Assembly: GCA_963829725.1 (NCBI GenBank)
Contig: CAWHJW010000010.1
Location: 1-64,000 of the forward strand
Length of the DNA: 64,000 nucleotides
Direction of reading: 5' to 3'
Origin: RYN-230 sp963829725
GTDB taxonomy: Bacteria > Actinomycetota > Actinomycetes > Streptosporangiales > Streptosporangiaceae
Notes under the pieces: generated by a model
Told to the model about the DNA's origin: nothing
Database searches by the model: none
The model's input: the letters and a program-made list of their open reading frames with translations, nothing else
Position numbers and translations under genes: made by a program
Shown: piece by piece, positions 33,972 to 41,986 of the stretch
How the letters are laid out: each line of letters begins with the position of its first letter
How positions within the stretch are numbered: position 1 is the stretch's first letter

Positions 33972-34705
33972 AGATCGAGGGATCGACCGCCCTGGTCACC
34001 GGGGCCAACCGCGGGCTCGGCCGGGTGTACGCCCGGGAACTGGTCAGCCGGGGCGCGGCCCGGGTCTACGGGGCCGCGCGGGATGCGGGCGGGGTCACCG
34101 AGCCCGGGGTGATCCCCATTGCCCTGGACATCACCGACCCGGCCCGCGTCGCCCAGGTCGCGGAGCAGTGCGCGGACGTCACCCTGCTGGTCAACAACGC
34201 GGGCGTGCTGAAAGCCAGTACCTTCCTCAGCGCGCCGGACCCGGGCGCCGCCCGGGCGGAGATGGAGACCAACTACTTCGGCACGCTCAGCATGTGCCGG
34301 GCGTTCGCCCCGGTGCTGGGGGCAAACGGCGGCGGCGCCATCGTCAACATGCTCTCGGTCACCAGCTTCTACACCAACCCGTTCAACGCCTCCTACGGCG
34401 CCTCGAAGGCGGCCGGGTGGTCGCTGACCAACGGCGTCCGCCTCGAACTGCACCACCAGGGCACCCTGGTGGTTGCCGTGCACGCCGGCTTCATCGACAC
34501 CGACATGGCCGCACTGGTGGACGCGCCGAAGCTCAGCCCGGAATCGGTCGCGCGGCAGGTCTTCGACGCGGTCGAGGCGAGCCAGGTCGAGGTGCTGGCC
34601 GACGAGCGGACCCGGACCGTCAAGGCCGAGCTGCCCCGTGACCACGAGCTGATCTACCCGCCGGTGCAGGAGTTCTGGGACGCCATCATCAAGGGCAGCG
34701 GCTAG
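33968..34705 (+). CDS. Short-chain dehydrogenase/reductase
   Basis: The 245-residue protein is a classical SDR: cofactor motif TGANRGLGRVYA near residue 12, LVNNAGVL, Ser in MLSVTSFYTN and catalytic YGASK. An NADP(H) preference is suggested by the basic residue in the GAARDAGG region. It would oxidise or reduce an unidentified alcohol or ketone. Its ATG overlaps the stop of the TMEM175-like gene, forming a two-gene unit. Length and motifs are complete. Confidence 0.9.
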   Translation: MKIEGSTALVTGANRGLGRVYARELVSRGAARVYGAARDAGGVTEPGVIPIALDITDPARVAQVAEQCADVTLLVNNAGVLKASTFLSAPDPGAARAEMETNYFGTLSMCRAFAPVLGANGGGAIVNMLSVTSFYTNPFNASYGASKAAGWSLTNGVRLELHHQGTLVVAVHAGFIDTDMAALVDAPKLSPESVARQVFDAVEASQVEVLADERTRTVKAELPRDHELIYPPVQEFWDAIIKGSG

Positions 34706-34833
34706 CAGGCGAGCAGCGCGGCCCGAGCCCGGCGGAAGACCGGGCTGAGCGCAGCCGGGACTGGTGCGGGCGTGACCTGGCTCATCACCCTGACCGCGAC
34801 CGTCCTCGTGTTCAACAAGCGGTCCAGCCCGTA

Positions 34834-35698
34834 CTACAAGCCTGTGCCCGCCCCGGAGCCGGTCTCCAGGTAACCCGGCCCGCCGCCGTGCTCCGCCCAG
34901 GCGCGGAGCACGGCGGCACTGTGCTCGTCAGCCGGCCAGAACAACTCGACCGCGGCCTCCGCCACCGTGACGTCCCGGGGCGCGCCGAACGTGGTCAGCG
35001 TGGTGAACAGGGACAGCTCCGCCCCGCGCAGCCGGGCCCGCCACGGCACCAGCACGGCCCGCCCGCCGGCCCCGGGCGCCGCGGCGCGCCAGTCCCCCAG
35101 CGCGGCGACGTTCGGGTACCGGGCCACCTCCCCGGCCAGCGCGGCCACGGCCGGGTCCGCGGTCAGCAGCCGCAGCCGGGCTCAGCTGCCCGAGCAGGTA
35201 GCCCGCCCACTCGGGGAAGTTCAGCGTGGCCGCGGCCAGCCCTTCCGGGTGCAGGCAGGCGCGGAACACGTTCAGCGGCGGGCCGGCCAGCGCCGGCGGC
35301 AGCGCCGCGACCAGCCGCCCCGCCGCCTCATTAGCCTGCATAACGTCCCAGTTCTGGCCGATGACCACCGCCGGGTACGGGTCGTGCAGGGTGAGCATGC
35401 GCTGCAGCGCGGCGCGCACGGCCGTCATCGCCGGGTCGTCCAGTCCAGTCTCGCCGTAGCGGGGTGCGTAGCCCGCCGCGAGCAGCAGGGCGTTGCGGTC
35501 CCGCAGCGGGATCTCCAGCTGGTCCGCCAGGGCCAGCAGCAGTTCCGGGCTGGGCCGCGCGCGGCCGGTTTCCACGAAGCTCAGGTGCCGGGTGGACACC
35601 CCGGTCTCCAGGGCCAGGTCCAGCTGGCTGCGCCGGCGGCGCTGCCGCCAGTCCCGCACCAGCGCGCCCGCGCCCCCGGCCGCCAACGCCGTCGTCAT
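34834..35698 (-). pseudogene. XRE/MmyB-type transcriptional regulator, frameshifted
   Basis: The N-terminal XRE helix-turn-helix (LVRDWRQRRRRSQLDLALET, GVSTRHLSFVETGRARPSPE) is followed by the MmyB-like ligand-binding region (MLTLHDPYPAVVIGQNWDVM, NEAAGRLVAALPPALAGPPL). At about 35179 an extra A after GYLLGQL shifts the frame; the continuing frame reads ARLRLLTADPAVAALAGEVA and ends at 34834 with TGSGAGTGL. The family usually controls a divergent short gene; here that is the SnoaL-like gene at 35821. A palindrome lies between them. If the extra base is real, the ligand domain is lost. Confidence 0.8.
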
Positions 35699-35733
35699 GC
35701 GCCCTACCGTACGAACCGCCGCTGACCGGCGCC

Positions 35734-35750
35734 ATTACCTGGCAGGTAAT
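35734..35750. promoter_or_regulatory. Palindromic operator of the XRE/MmyB regulator
   Basis: ATTACCTG-G-CAGGTAAT is a perfect inverted repeat with 8-bp arms, lying 36 bp upstream of the regulator start and 70 bp upstream of the SnoaL-like start. Such sites are typical for MmyB-like regulators of divergent genes. Confidence 0.6.
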
Positions 35751-35820
35751 CGACGCTGCGCGGGCCCCGGCCGCAGACTCGGTCCGGACATGACCGACAC
35801 GCACCGATGGGAGAACTCAC

Positions 35821-36186
35821 ATGACTGACTTCGCAGCCCTGGCCGCCGGCTACATCGACACCTGGAACGAGCGTGACCCCGACGCCCGCCGGGCCGCGAT
35901 CGGCAACCTCTGGGCGGACGACGCCCGTTACATCGACCCGCTGGCCAGCGCCTGCGGACACGCGGAGATCGATGCGGCCGTAGCGGCCGTCCAGGAGCAA
36001 TGTCCCGGGTTCGCGTTCCGCCTCGCCGGACCGGTGGACGGGCATCACGGCCAGTGCCGGTTCGGCTGGGAACTCGGCCCCGGCGAAGGTGCCGCGCCGA
36101 TCGCCGGCTTCGACGTGGCCGTGGTCGGTGATGATGGCCGCCTGGCCCAGGTGCTCGGCTTCCTGGACCGGGTGCCGCGAAGATGA
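35821..36186 (+). CDS. SnoaL-like (NTF2-fold) protein
   Basis: The 121-residue product has the cone-shaped NTF2/SnoaL fold signature: LAAGYIDTWNERDPDARRAA, LWADDARYIDPLASACGHAE, a ligand-pocket strand FAFRLAGPVDGHHGQCRFGW and IAGFDVAVVGDDGRLAQVLG. Small enzymes or binders of this fold act on polyketide-like or other small substrates; the ligand is unknown. It is divergent from the MmyB-type regulator, which probably controls it. The ATG at 35821 has GGGAG upstream. Confidence 0.85.
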   Translation: MTDFAALAAGYIDTWNERDPDARRAAIGNLWADDARYIDPLASACGHAEIDAAVAAVQEQCPGFAFRLAGPVDGHHGQCRFGWELGPGEGAAPIAGFDVAVVGDDGRLAQVLGFLDRVPRR

Positions 36187-36375
36187 CTGGCTGAGCAGCG
36201 CCCGGCGCGGTCCAGGTCCCGCACTGACAGGTCCGGGACCTGGACCGCCCTGCTGATCGCAGTTGCGCTCAGGTGCCCGGCTCAGGGCCTGCCGCGTCGT
36301 TACAATTTGTTACAGACTCACCGGCCGAACCAGCGCATGCTGAGAGGCCCATGCCCTAGGCTGGGCGCCGCACGG

Positions 36376-36397
36376 CAATCTGCCATGTGGCAAGATC
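36376..36397. promoter_or_regulatory. CAATCTGC-type dyad at the XRE (DUF5753) gene start
   Basis: CAATCTGC-CATGTG-GCAAGATC is an imperfect form of the perfect palindrome found at 39653-39674. It overlaps the first possible start codons of the XRE gene, consistent with autoregulation and arguing for one of the later starts. Confidence 0.5.
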
Positions 36398-36401
36398 ACG
36401 G

Positions 36402-37286
36402 TGTGTGCAGAAGGACCCCGAAGTGAGCCGCAGCCCGAGCACGGTCGTCGATCGGCGGCGCCTGCGCAGCGACCTGCGGCGGGCCCGCCAGGACGCCGAC
36501 CTCACCCAGGAGCAGGTCGCGGCCGAGATGGACTGGTCGCTGTCCAAGGTCATCCGGATCGAGAACGGCTCGGTCGGCATCTCCACCAACGACCTGCTGG
36601 CCCTGCTCCGCTTGTACGAGATCACCGCCGAGGCAGATGTGCAGCGGCTCGTCAACCTGGCCCGGAGCACCCGGCAGCCGTCGTGGTGGAGCAAGCACCG
36701 GGGCAGTGTCCCGCCCGCCTTCTACCAGTACCTGGAGTACGAGGCCGCGGCGTCAATGATCCGCGACTACCAGAGTTACCTGGTGCCTGGCCTGCTGCAG
36801 ACGAGCGATTATGCCCGCACCGCCATCGCGGAGTACAAGGGGAACTTCAGCACCCGGACCATCCAGACCCGGCTCGAAATACGCATGGCACGGCAGGAGT
36901 TCCTCGAACAGGAGAACCCACCGCGCCTGCACTTCATCCTTGACGAGGCCGCGATCCGGCATCTTATGGGGGATGAGAGGGTAAGGGAAGAGCAGATAGA
37001 GAAGCTGATAGAGATGGCTGGCAGGCCGGCCGTTACTATCGAGATAGTCCCATTTTCCGCGGGCTTGCACCGCGGACTTGGGGAGACCTTCACCCTGCTC
37101 GAGTTCCGGGACACGTCAGACGACGACGTGCTCTTTTTCGAGAATGCCCGCGATGCTCTCTTCAGTCATGACGACAGCGAAGAGGTAGTGCTCTACCGGG
37201 AGATGTTCGAGGACCTCAGGAAGATCTCCCTGGGCGTCAAGGGCACTATGGATTATCTCACCCAGATACGCGCCGAGTTCGACTAG
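36402..37286 (+). CDS. XRE regulator with DUF5753 C-terminal domain
   Basis: The N-terminal helix-turn-helix (LRRARQDADLTQEQVAAEMD, WSLSKVIRIENGSVGISTND) is followed by the DUF5753 domain (YQYLEYEAAASMIRDYQSYL, VPGLLQTSDYARTAIAEYKG, LHFILDEAAIRHLMGDERVR, VPFSAGLHRGLGETFTLLEF). Actinobacteria hold many such regulators, each next to a DUF397 gene; some pairs influence development or antibiotic production. GTG starts at 36387, 36402 and 36423 are all possible; the dyad at 36376-36397 makes 36402 or 36423 more likely. It is followed after 50 bp by the DUF397 gene. The protein is about 285-299 residues, normal. Confidence 0.9.
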   Translation, partial: CVQKDPEVSRSPSTVVDRRRLRSDLRRARQDADLTQEQVAAEMDWSLSKVIRIENGSVGISTNDLLALLRLYEITAEADVQRLVNLARSTRQPSWWSKHRGSVPPAFYQYLEYEAAASMIRDYQSYLVPGLLQTSDYARTAIAEYKGNFSTRTIQTRLEIRMARQEFLEQENPPRLHFILDEAAIRHLMGDERVREEQIEKLIEMAGRPAVTIEIVPFSAGLHRGLGETFTLLEFRDTSDDDVLFFENARDALFSHDDSEEVVLYREMFEDLRKISLGVKGTMDYLTQIRAEFD

Positions 37287-37336
37287 CAGGACGACGTGTG
37301 TCGAGCACGGTCAATTCAAGAAAGGGAAAACAGAAC

Positions 37337-37534
37337 ATGTCAGATACCCCGCCTTCCTCGCTCGACTGGAAGATCAGTAGCGCCTCGGGCGGCACTGCCT
37401 GCGTGGAAGTTGCCTTTTCGGCCGAGGCCGTCTGTGTACGGGACTCCAAGAACCCCAGCGGCGGCATGCTGCAGTTCCCGAAGGCGTCCTGGCGCGATTT
37501 CGTTGCTGGCGTCAACCAGACGCTGGCCCGCTGA
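37337..37534 (+). CDS. DUF397-domain protein
   Basis: The 65-residue product matches the DUF397 pattern: LDWKISSASGGTACVEVAFS, VCVRDSKNPSGGMLQFP and WRDFVAGVNQTL. DUF397 proteins are small partners of DUF5753-type XRE regulators, thought to act like anti-regulators. The ATG at 37337 is chosen over an upstream start because the family begins just before the W-x-K/I-SS motif. It forms a two-gene unit with the XRE gene. Confidence 0.9.
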   Translation: MSDTPPSSLDWKISSASGGTACVEVAFSAEAVCVRDSKNPSGGMLQFPKASWRDFVAGVNQTLAR

Positions 37535-37645
37535 CGAGATTCATGCTCCGTGCCGCCGGCCGGCCACGCTCGATGAGCAGCGGGCCGGCCTGCGCCGCGG
37601 ATCCGGGCGAGCCGCCGGGCGCAGTCAGCCCGGAGTTAGCGCCGC

Positions 37646-39031
37646 TCAGTCCAGTGGCATCACGTGCTCCAGCCGGCGCCACGTCCCGTCGGCCAGGAAT
37701 ACGGAGTCGATACGGCCATCCGGCAGCCGGTGGAAGACCACCGGCTCCCCTGACTCGCGGTAACCAGCCCCGACCGTGAAGCGGAACGGGTCGCCGGTGG
37801 CCAGCAACTCCAGCCGCCACCGTGGTTCGTCGGGGTTGATGAAGATCAGCATGCTGTCCCGCCATTCCAGCCTGATCACCTGGCTGTGGGCGGCCCGTGA
37901 ATACAGGCCGAGGAGCGGGCGGAATAGCTCAGGTGTCGGTTCGGGCAGGCTGATCCGGGGCGGCCGGGCCCGGGCCCACCGGCGCATGATCGTGGCCAGG
38001 TCCATGGCCAGCTCAGCGGCGTCCGCGCTGCCGTTGACCAGGGCGATCGCGCCTACCTCGCTCTCCGGGTTGAAGCACACTGCCGTGGAGAAGCCCGGCA
38101 GTCCCCCGGAATGCTGGATCCACACGGCATCGCCGCGGCGGACAGCACACCAGGAGAGCCCCCAGGCGCGGGTCCAGTCATCACCGTCGAGCCAGCGGGG
38201 AGCATGCATCTCCCGCAGCGCGGCCGCCGGCAGGATCGCCGGGCCGGGCGTAACCTTGCGGTACGCGTCAAGCTGGACCCGGACCCACTTGAGCAAATCA
38301 TCGACGCAGGACCACAGGCCGCCTTCGGCCCACATCTGCGGGGGGACCGCGGCCACCGCCAGCTCGTCGGTGAACGCGCGAGGCGCATAGCCAGTAGCCT
38401 GGCGCCACTGTGGCCATTCGTCGGCCATGACGAACGCGGTCGAGTGCATGCCGAGTGGGAGCAGGATCTCCTCCCGGATGTAATCGGGGTAGGCGGCACC
38501 CGAGACCCTCGTGACCACCTCCCCGAGAAGCTGGTAGGCGAGGTTGGAGTACTTCGGGTGCTGGCTCGGCGGGATCCTGGTGACCACCGCCCCCGGCTGG
38601 CCCAGGGTCCGCTCGGCCAGCCCCTCGTAGAGGGGAACAGTCCAATCCGTGCCTGGCGGCTCGCTCGCCAGCCCGGAGGCATGGGCCAGCATGCGGCGCA
38701 GGGTGACCCGCTCGATCCTCGTCTCGGCCGGTGCGGCCTCCCGCATCTCCGGGATGTAGCCGGCCACGGCATCGTCCAGGTCGAGGCGGCCGGCTTCGCG
38801 GAGCTGCATGACGGCAGTACCGGTGAACGTCTTGGTGATGGAAGCGACCCGGTAGAGGGTGGCCGGCCCAGCCGCCGCGCCGAGGGCGAGATCAGCGAAG
38901 CCGGCCCCGGAACACCAGGGAGCTTCGTCTCCGCACAGCACACCTGCCGCGGCGCCGGCCAGGCGCTGGTCCCTGACGAACCACGCCAGCGCCGCGTCAA
39001 GTTCCGAGTCCGCGGCTATCCGTTCCGCCAT
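37646..39031 (-). CDS. Beta-lactamase/penicillin-binding-type serine hydrolase
   Basis: The 461-residue protein belongs to the class C beta-lactamase/esterase superfamily. The catalytic SxxK is S64-ITK, the second motif is YSN in HPKYSNLAYQLLGE, and the third HSGG is in IQHSGGLPGFST. A beta-rich C-terminal lipocalin-like extension (PELFRPLLGLYSRAAHSQVI, LEWRDSMLIFINPDEPRWRL) is common in this group. No signal peptide is seen, so it is probably cytoplasmic; the substrate could be an ester, peptide or D-amino-acid compound. The ATG at 39031 has GGGGAGG a few bases upstream and excludes a noncoding 75-codon extension. Confidence 0.88.
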   Translation of the reverse strand: MAERIAADSELDAALAWFVRDQRLAGAAAGVLCGDEAPWCSGAGFADLALGAAAGPATLYRVASITKTFTGTAVMQLREAGRLDLDDAVAGYIPEMREAAPAETRIERVTLRRMLAHASGLASEPPGTDWTVPLYEGLAERTLGQPGAVVTRIPPSQHPKYSNLAYQLLGEVVTRVSGAAYPDYIREEILLPLGMHSTAFVMADEWPQWRQATGYAPRAFTDELAVAAVPPQMWAEGGLWSCVDDLLKWVRVQLDAYRKVTPGPAILPAAALREMHAPRWLDGDDWTRAWGLSWCAVRRGDAVWIQHSGGLPGFSTAVCFNPESEVGAIALVNGSADAAELAMDLATIMRRWARARPPRISLPEPTPELFRPLLGLYSRAAHSQVIRLEWRDSMLIFINPDEPRWRLELLATGDPFRFTVGAGYRESGEPVVFHRLPDGRIDSVFLADGTWRRLEHVMPLD

Positions 39032-39360
39032 CCGTACCTCCCCGTGATCTCGGGTGGCTCCGTCACCTGACGCACGCTGAGCTTGGTTCTCGCGGAACCG
39101 CCCTGTTCGTATGGCTATGTGCCCACTACGACGCCAGGTAGGACGGGGAAACGGCCGACCATATCCGGAAAGCAGATGAAAATGGCCCCGGCCACGGAAC
39201 CGGGGCAGGCCCGGCGGCGGACCGCCGCATGCGGCCGGGCCGGGACACGGCGCCACGATGCCGGCGCTGCGTCTGCGCGCGGCCCGCCCGGGGCCGGCGG
39301 CATCATCACGCGCCCGGTGTGGTGGCGCCGGGCCGCAGGCAGGCCTGCGGCCCGGCGCGA
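39032..39360. other. Intergenic with strong hairpins
   Basis: No gene is supported. Besides the 16-bp-arm hairpin listed separately, GGCCCGGC/GCCGGGCC (39208-39242) can form another. The serine hydrolase promoter should be near 39040-39110. Confidence 0.4.
39325..39358 (-). terminator. Perfect 16-bp-arm hairpin terminator
   Basis: GCGCCGGGCCGCAGGC at 39325-39340 is followed by AG and then its exact complement GCCTGCGGCCCGGCGC at 39343-39358. It starts three bases after the stop codon of the small membrane protein gene (minus strand). The stability is very high and no T-tract follows. Confidence 0.65.
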
Positions 39361-39588
39361 TCAGGCCGCTGGCGGCTGGCGGCGCTCACCACCGGGGCGG
39401 TGAATCTCCACCGCCCGGGTGGCCAGCGCGAGGTTCAGCTCGGCCTCGATTTGCTCGAGATGGAGCTGAATCAGCCTCAGCTTCGGTCCGACGTTTGCTG
39501 CCATTTCCTGGCGGAGGAACCGCATGCACGCGAACGCACCGCCGAGGAGCCCGAGAAGCGTACCTACCAGGAAGATCATTGGGACCAT
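39361..39588 (-). CDS. Small single-helix membrane protein
   Basis: The product (75 residues from ATG 39588; 78 from GTG 39597) has one N-terminal helix (VPMIFLVGTLLGLLGGAFA) followed by an amphipathic, coiled-coil-like tail (MAANVGPKLRLIQLHLEQIE, AELNLALATRAVEIHRPG). GGGTGG lies five bases before ATG 39588. A perfect CAATCTGC palindrome stands 65-86 bp upstream, the same kind of site that precedes the XRE-DUF5753 gene, and a strong terminator follows. No family is recognised. The compact promoter-gene-terminator layout supports it as real. Confidence 0.6.
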   Translation of the reverse strand: MVPMIFLVGTLLGLLGGAFACMRFLRQEMAANVGPKLRLIQLHLEQIEAELNLALATRAVEIHRPGGERRQPPAA

Positions 39589-39652
39589 GTCAACCACCCT
39601 GCTGCAGACCCAAAGCCAGTATGCGGTCCGACAAGGGCAATCCGCAAGCAGT

Positions 39653-39674
39653 CAATCTGCTATGTGGCAGATTG
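39653..39674. promoter_or_regulatory. Perfect CAATCTGC-N6-GCAGATTG palindrome
   Basis: CAATCTGC and GCAGATTG are exact reverse complements separated by TATGTG. An imperfect copy lies at 36376-36397 at the XRE gene. It sits in the promoter position of the small membrane protein gene and is a candidate binding site of the XRE/DUF397 pair. Confidence 0.6.
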
Positions 39675-39724
39675 CCGGGGCGCATCCCGCCGTGCGGCCG
39701 ACCGGGCTGACCTGCGCCAGCGGG

Positions 39725-40713
39725 CTACGGGGTGCGGGCGGCGTCGATCTGGTCGAAGTCGCCGTAGCCGTTATGGCTGCCGCCCCCGCCGGACCACTGC
39801 CACATCACCGCGTACTTGCTGGCGCTGGTGACGCCGCCGAAGAACCGGGCGCAGGTGCTGGTGCCGCGCAGGCACCAGCCCAGCGGCGGGTGTGCCAGGC
39901 TGCTGGTGAACGGCTCGTAGGTCCATTCGTAGGTGTCCGGGATGGATGCCGCGGGGCCGGCGCCGAAGATCGAAGCCCAGATGTCCGGGGCCGAGTACAC
40001 CCCGGCCTTGTCCGAGGAGTGGCGGGTCAGGTAGGCGGCGAAGCCGTTCAGGTCGGCCCGGTCCACGCTGGCCGGGATGGAACTGGACTTCACCACGCCA
40101 CTGCACGACGAGGTGTACACGCTGTTCCAGCCGTTGTCCGGGGCGGGCGTGTAGTTGGGCGCGTTGCCCGGGATCTCGATGTCCATGAAGACCACCGGGT
40201 AGGTCACGTGCAGCTTGGCGATGTTGGACAGGGTGCGGGCCGCCTGCGCCGCACCCCAGGCCGAGGCCTCGGCGGTGGTGCCGTTGTAGTGCGGGTCAAC
40301 GCCCGGGCCGCCCATGAACCAGTACACCCCGGTGCCGATGCCCTCGTGACGGGCGGTGTGGTTGGCATTCGCCTGGGCGCTGTTGGTCGCGGACCAGACG
40401 ACGATCTTCTTGCAGCCGGCCAGGTTGGCCCAGTTGCCGGTCATCCCGATGTAACCGCCGTAGTAGCCGCCGATCACCGGGAGGGTGTACTGCGCGGCAG
40501 ATCCCCGGATCGCGACCGTGCTGCTGTCCGTGCCGTACCACAAGCCGGCCCGTCCCCGTCCAGCCTGGTGGCCTGCGCGGCCCGGGCCGCCGCCGCCGTG
40601 GCCGGGACCGTGCCCGCCGCCACGGCCAGGGCCGCGCCGATCAGGCTGGCCGCCGCGGCGCGGCCCCTGCCCCGGCCATGCCACCAGCGCCGATGGCCCT
40701 CCGGACGCGCCAT
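39725..40713 (-). pseudogene. Secreted glycoside-hydrolase-like protein, frameshifted after signal peptide
   Basis: An export signal (MARPEGHRRWWHGRGRGR, AAAASLIGAALAVAAGTVPA, TAAAARA) leads to RLDGDGPA, where the frame must shift near 40540 to continue LWYGTDSSTVAIRGSAAQYT. The mature part of about 270 residues reads GGYYGGYIGMTGNWANLAGC, GIGTGVYWFMGGPGVDPHYN, YPVVFMDIEIPGNAPNYTPA, AGVYSAPDIWASIFG and MWQWSGGGGSHNGYGDFDQI. The layout FMD-I-E / GVYS / MWQW-GDFDQ resembles GH25-like and DUF1906 TIM-barrel hydrolases of cell walls, but the family is not certain. If the indel is real the protein is lost. Confidence 0.7.
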
Positions 40714-40885
40714 GACTCACCCGCCTGACCGCCTGCGGCCCCGACCGGGCGGCTGACCCGGGAGCCTGTGCCGACAATGTCCTCGACGTCAGGCTTACCC
40801 GGCTTTACCGCCGTTTCCAAGGACCATGGTCCGGATCGCGAGCGGCCGTCCCGGCCGCGCGGCCGGGGCTGCGGCGGCGCGGCGC

Positions 40886-41911
40886 TCAGCCGAGCCTGAT
40901 CTCGAAGTACGCGCCGTCCGCGTCATGGCAGATCCGGGCGGTACCGGCCCAGCCGGCGAAGCCGCCGGTCCCGGTGTGCGGCACGATGTGGCCGAACCAG
41001 GCCCCGGGGTCCGATTCGAGCCCGCCATGCTGGATGGTCAGCGCCCCGTCGCGCCCGTCCGGCGCGCGGCCGGTGATCCGCTCGGTGGCCACGTACGACC
41101 GGGAGCCCTCTTCCGGGCCGGCCGCCATGAACACCGTCGTCGCCTCCCCGGTGATCCCCGCCGTGAAGGTCTTCCGGAAGATCATGACCCCGACCCAGTC
41201 CGCCTCCAGGCCGGCTACCTGGCCCGGGTCCGCCCCGTCCACCGTGAACCGCGCGATCAACGGCCCTCCGGCGTGCTCATCTCCGCCGGCTCCCCCGGCC
41301 GCGCCCGTCCCGGCCGCCCAGTGCGGGTCGCGGCCGGACAGGCCGAGCAGCCGGTCCAGCGCCGGCGCTGTGCCCGGGACCGCGACCCGCGCGGCGAAGG
41401 CCTTGCCCTGGCCCTGGTACTCCTCGGTGAGCATGCCGGGCGCGAAGGCCAGCGACTCCTCCGTCGCCTCGGCCGGCGGCGACCACGGCTGCCCGGTGGC
41501 CCGGGCCAGGTCCCAGCCGTGCACCTGGTACTCCCACAGGATCATGTCCAGCGCCATCCCGCCGGGCATCGCGGCCTCACCGAGCCGCAGCGGCAGGCTG
41601 GCCGCGCCGCCGCGCACGGCGGCATCCAGGGTGGCGGCCGCGGCGCGGACGGCGTCCGCCGCGTCGTCGGGGGCCGTGTAACCGTCGAGGCTGGCCCGCG
41701 GCGCCTGGCCGTCCGGGTCGGCGAACCCGGCGGCGAACGTGGCCAGCCAGCCCAGCACGTGGTCGCGGAGCTGGGCCACGTCCCAGCCGGCGCACGGCGT
41801 CGGGTCGGCCAGTTGGGCGCCGGAGATGCCGCCGACCACCGCGGCGAGGTCGGTGAGCACGGCGGCGAGCAGGTCGGCGGTCTTCTCGGTTGCTTGCGCG
41901 GATGTGGTCAT
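40886..41911 (-). CDS. DinB/maleylpyruvate isomerase-like domain fused to DUF3224
   Basis: Residues 1-190 form a DinB-type four-helix domain of the TIGR03086 group: LAAVLTDLAAVVGGISGAQL, LADPTPCAGWDVAQLRDHVL (metal-binding His), GGMALDMILWEYQVHGWDLA (second His). Residues 215-341 match DUF3224: ARFTVDGADPGQVAGLEADW, TFTAGITGEATTVFMAAGPE, SYVATERITGRAPDGRDGAL, IQHGGLESDPGAWFGHIVPH, TGTGGFAGWAG. These domains are usually separate proteins, so the fusion is notable. Mycothiol-dependent chemistry is the best-known role of the DinB part; DUF3224 is an allene-oxide-cyclase-like barrel of unknown job. It is divergent from an AraC-family gene. Confidence 0.85.
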   Translation of the reverse strand: MTTSAQATEKTADLLAAVLTDLAAVVGGISGAQLADPTPCAGWDVAQLRDHVLGWLATFAAGFADPDGQAPRASLDGYTAPDDAADAVRAAAATLDAAVRGGAASLPLRLGEAAMPGGMALDMILWEYQVHGWDLARATGQPWSPPAEATEESLAFAPGMLTEEYQGQGKAFAARVAVPGTAPALDRLLGLSGRDPHWAAGTGAAGGAGGDEHAGGPLIARFTVDGADPGQVAGLEADWVGVMIFRKTFTAGITGEATTVFMAAGPEEGSRSYVATERITGRAPDGRDGALTIQHGGLESDPGAWFGHIVPHTGTGGFAGWAGTARICHDADGAYFEIRLG

Positions 41912-41986
41912 GACCGGTCACGCTACTGCGGCCGGGGCGGCCCGCGATTGAACTTTCGCGTCAGCCCGGCCGCTAAGGTCACGGGC

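Noticed and set aside
34772..34873. Short plus-strand frame VTWLITLTATVLVFNKRSSP
   Set aside because: Looks like the end of a membrane permease but has only 33 codons, no start context, and overlaps the regulator gene end.
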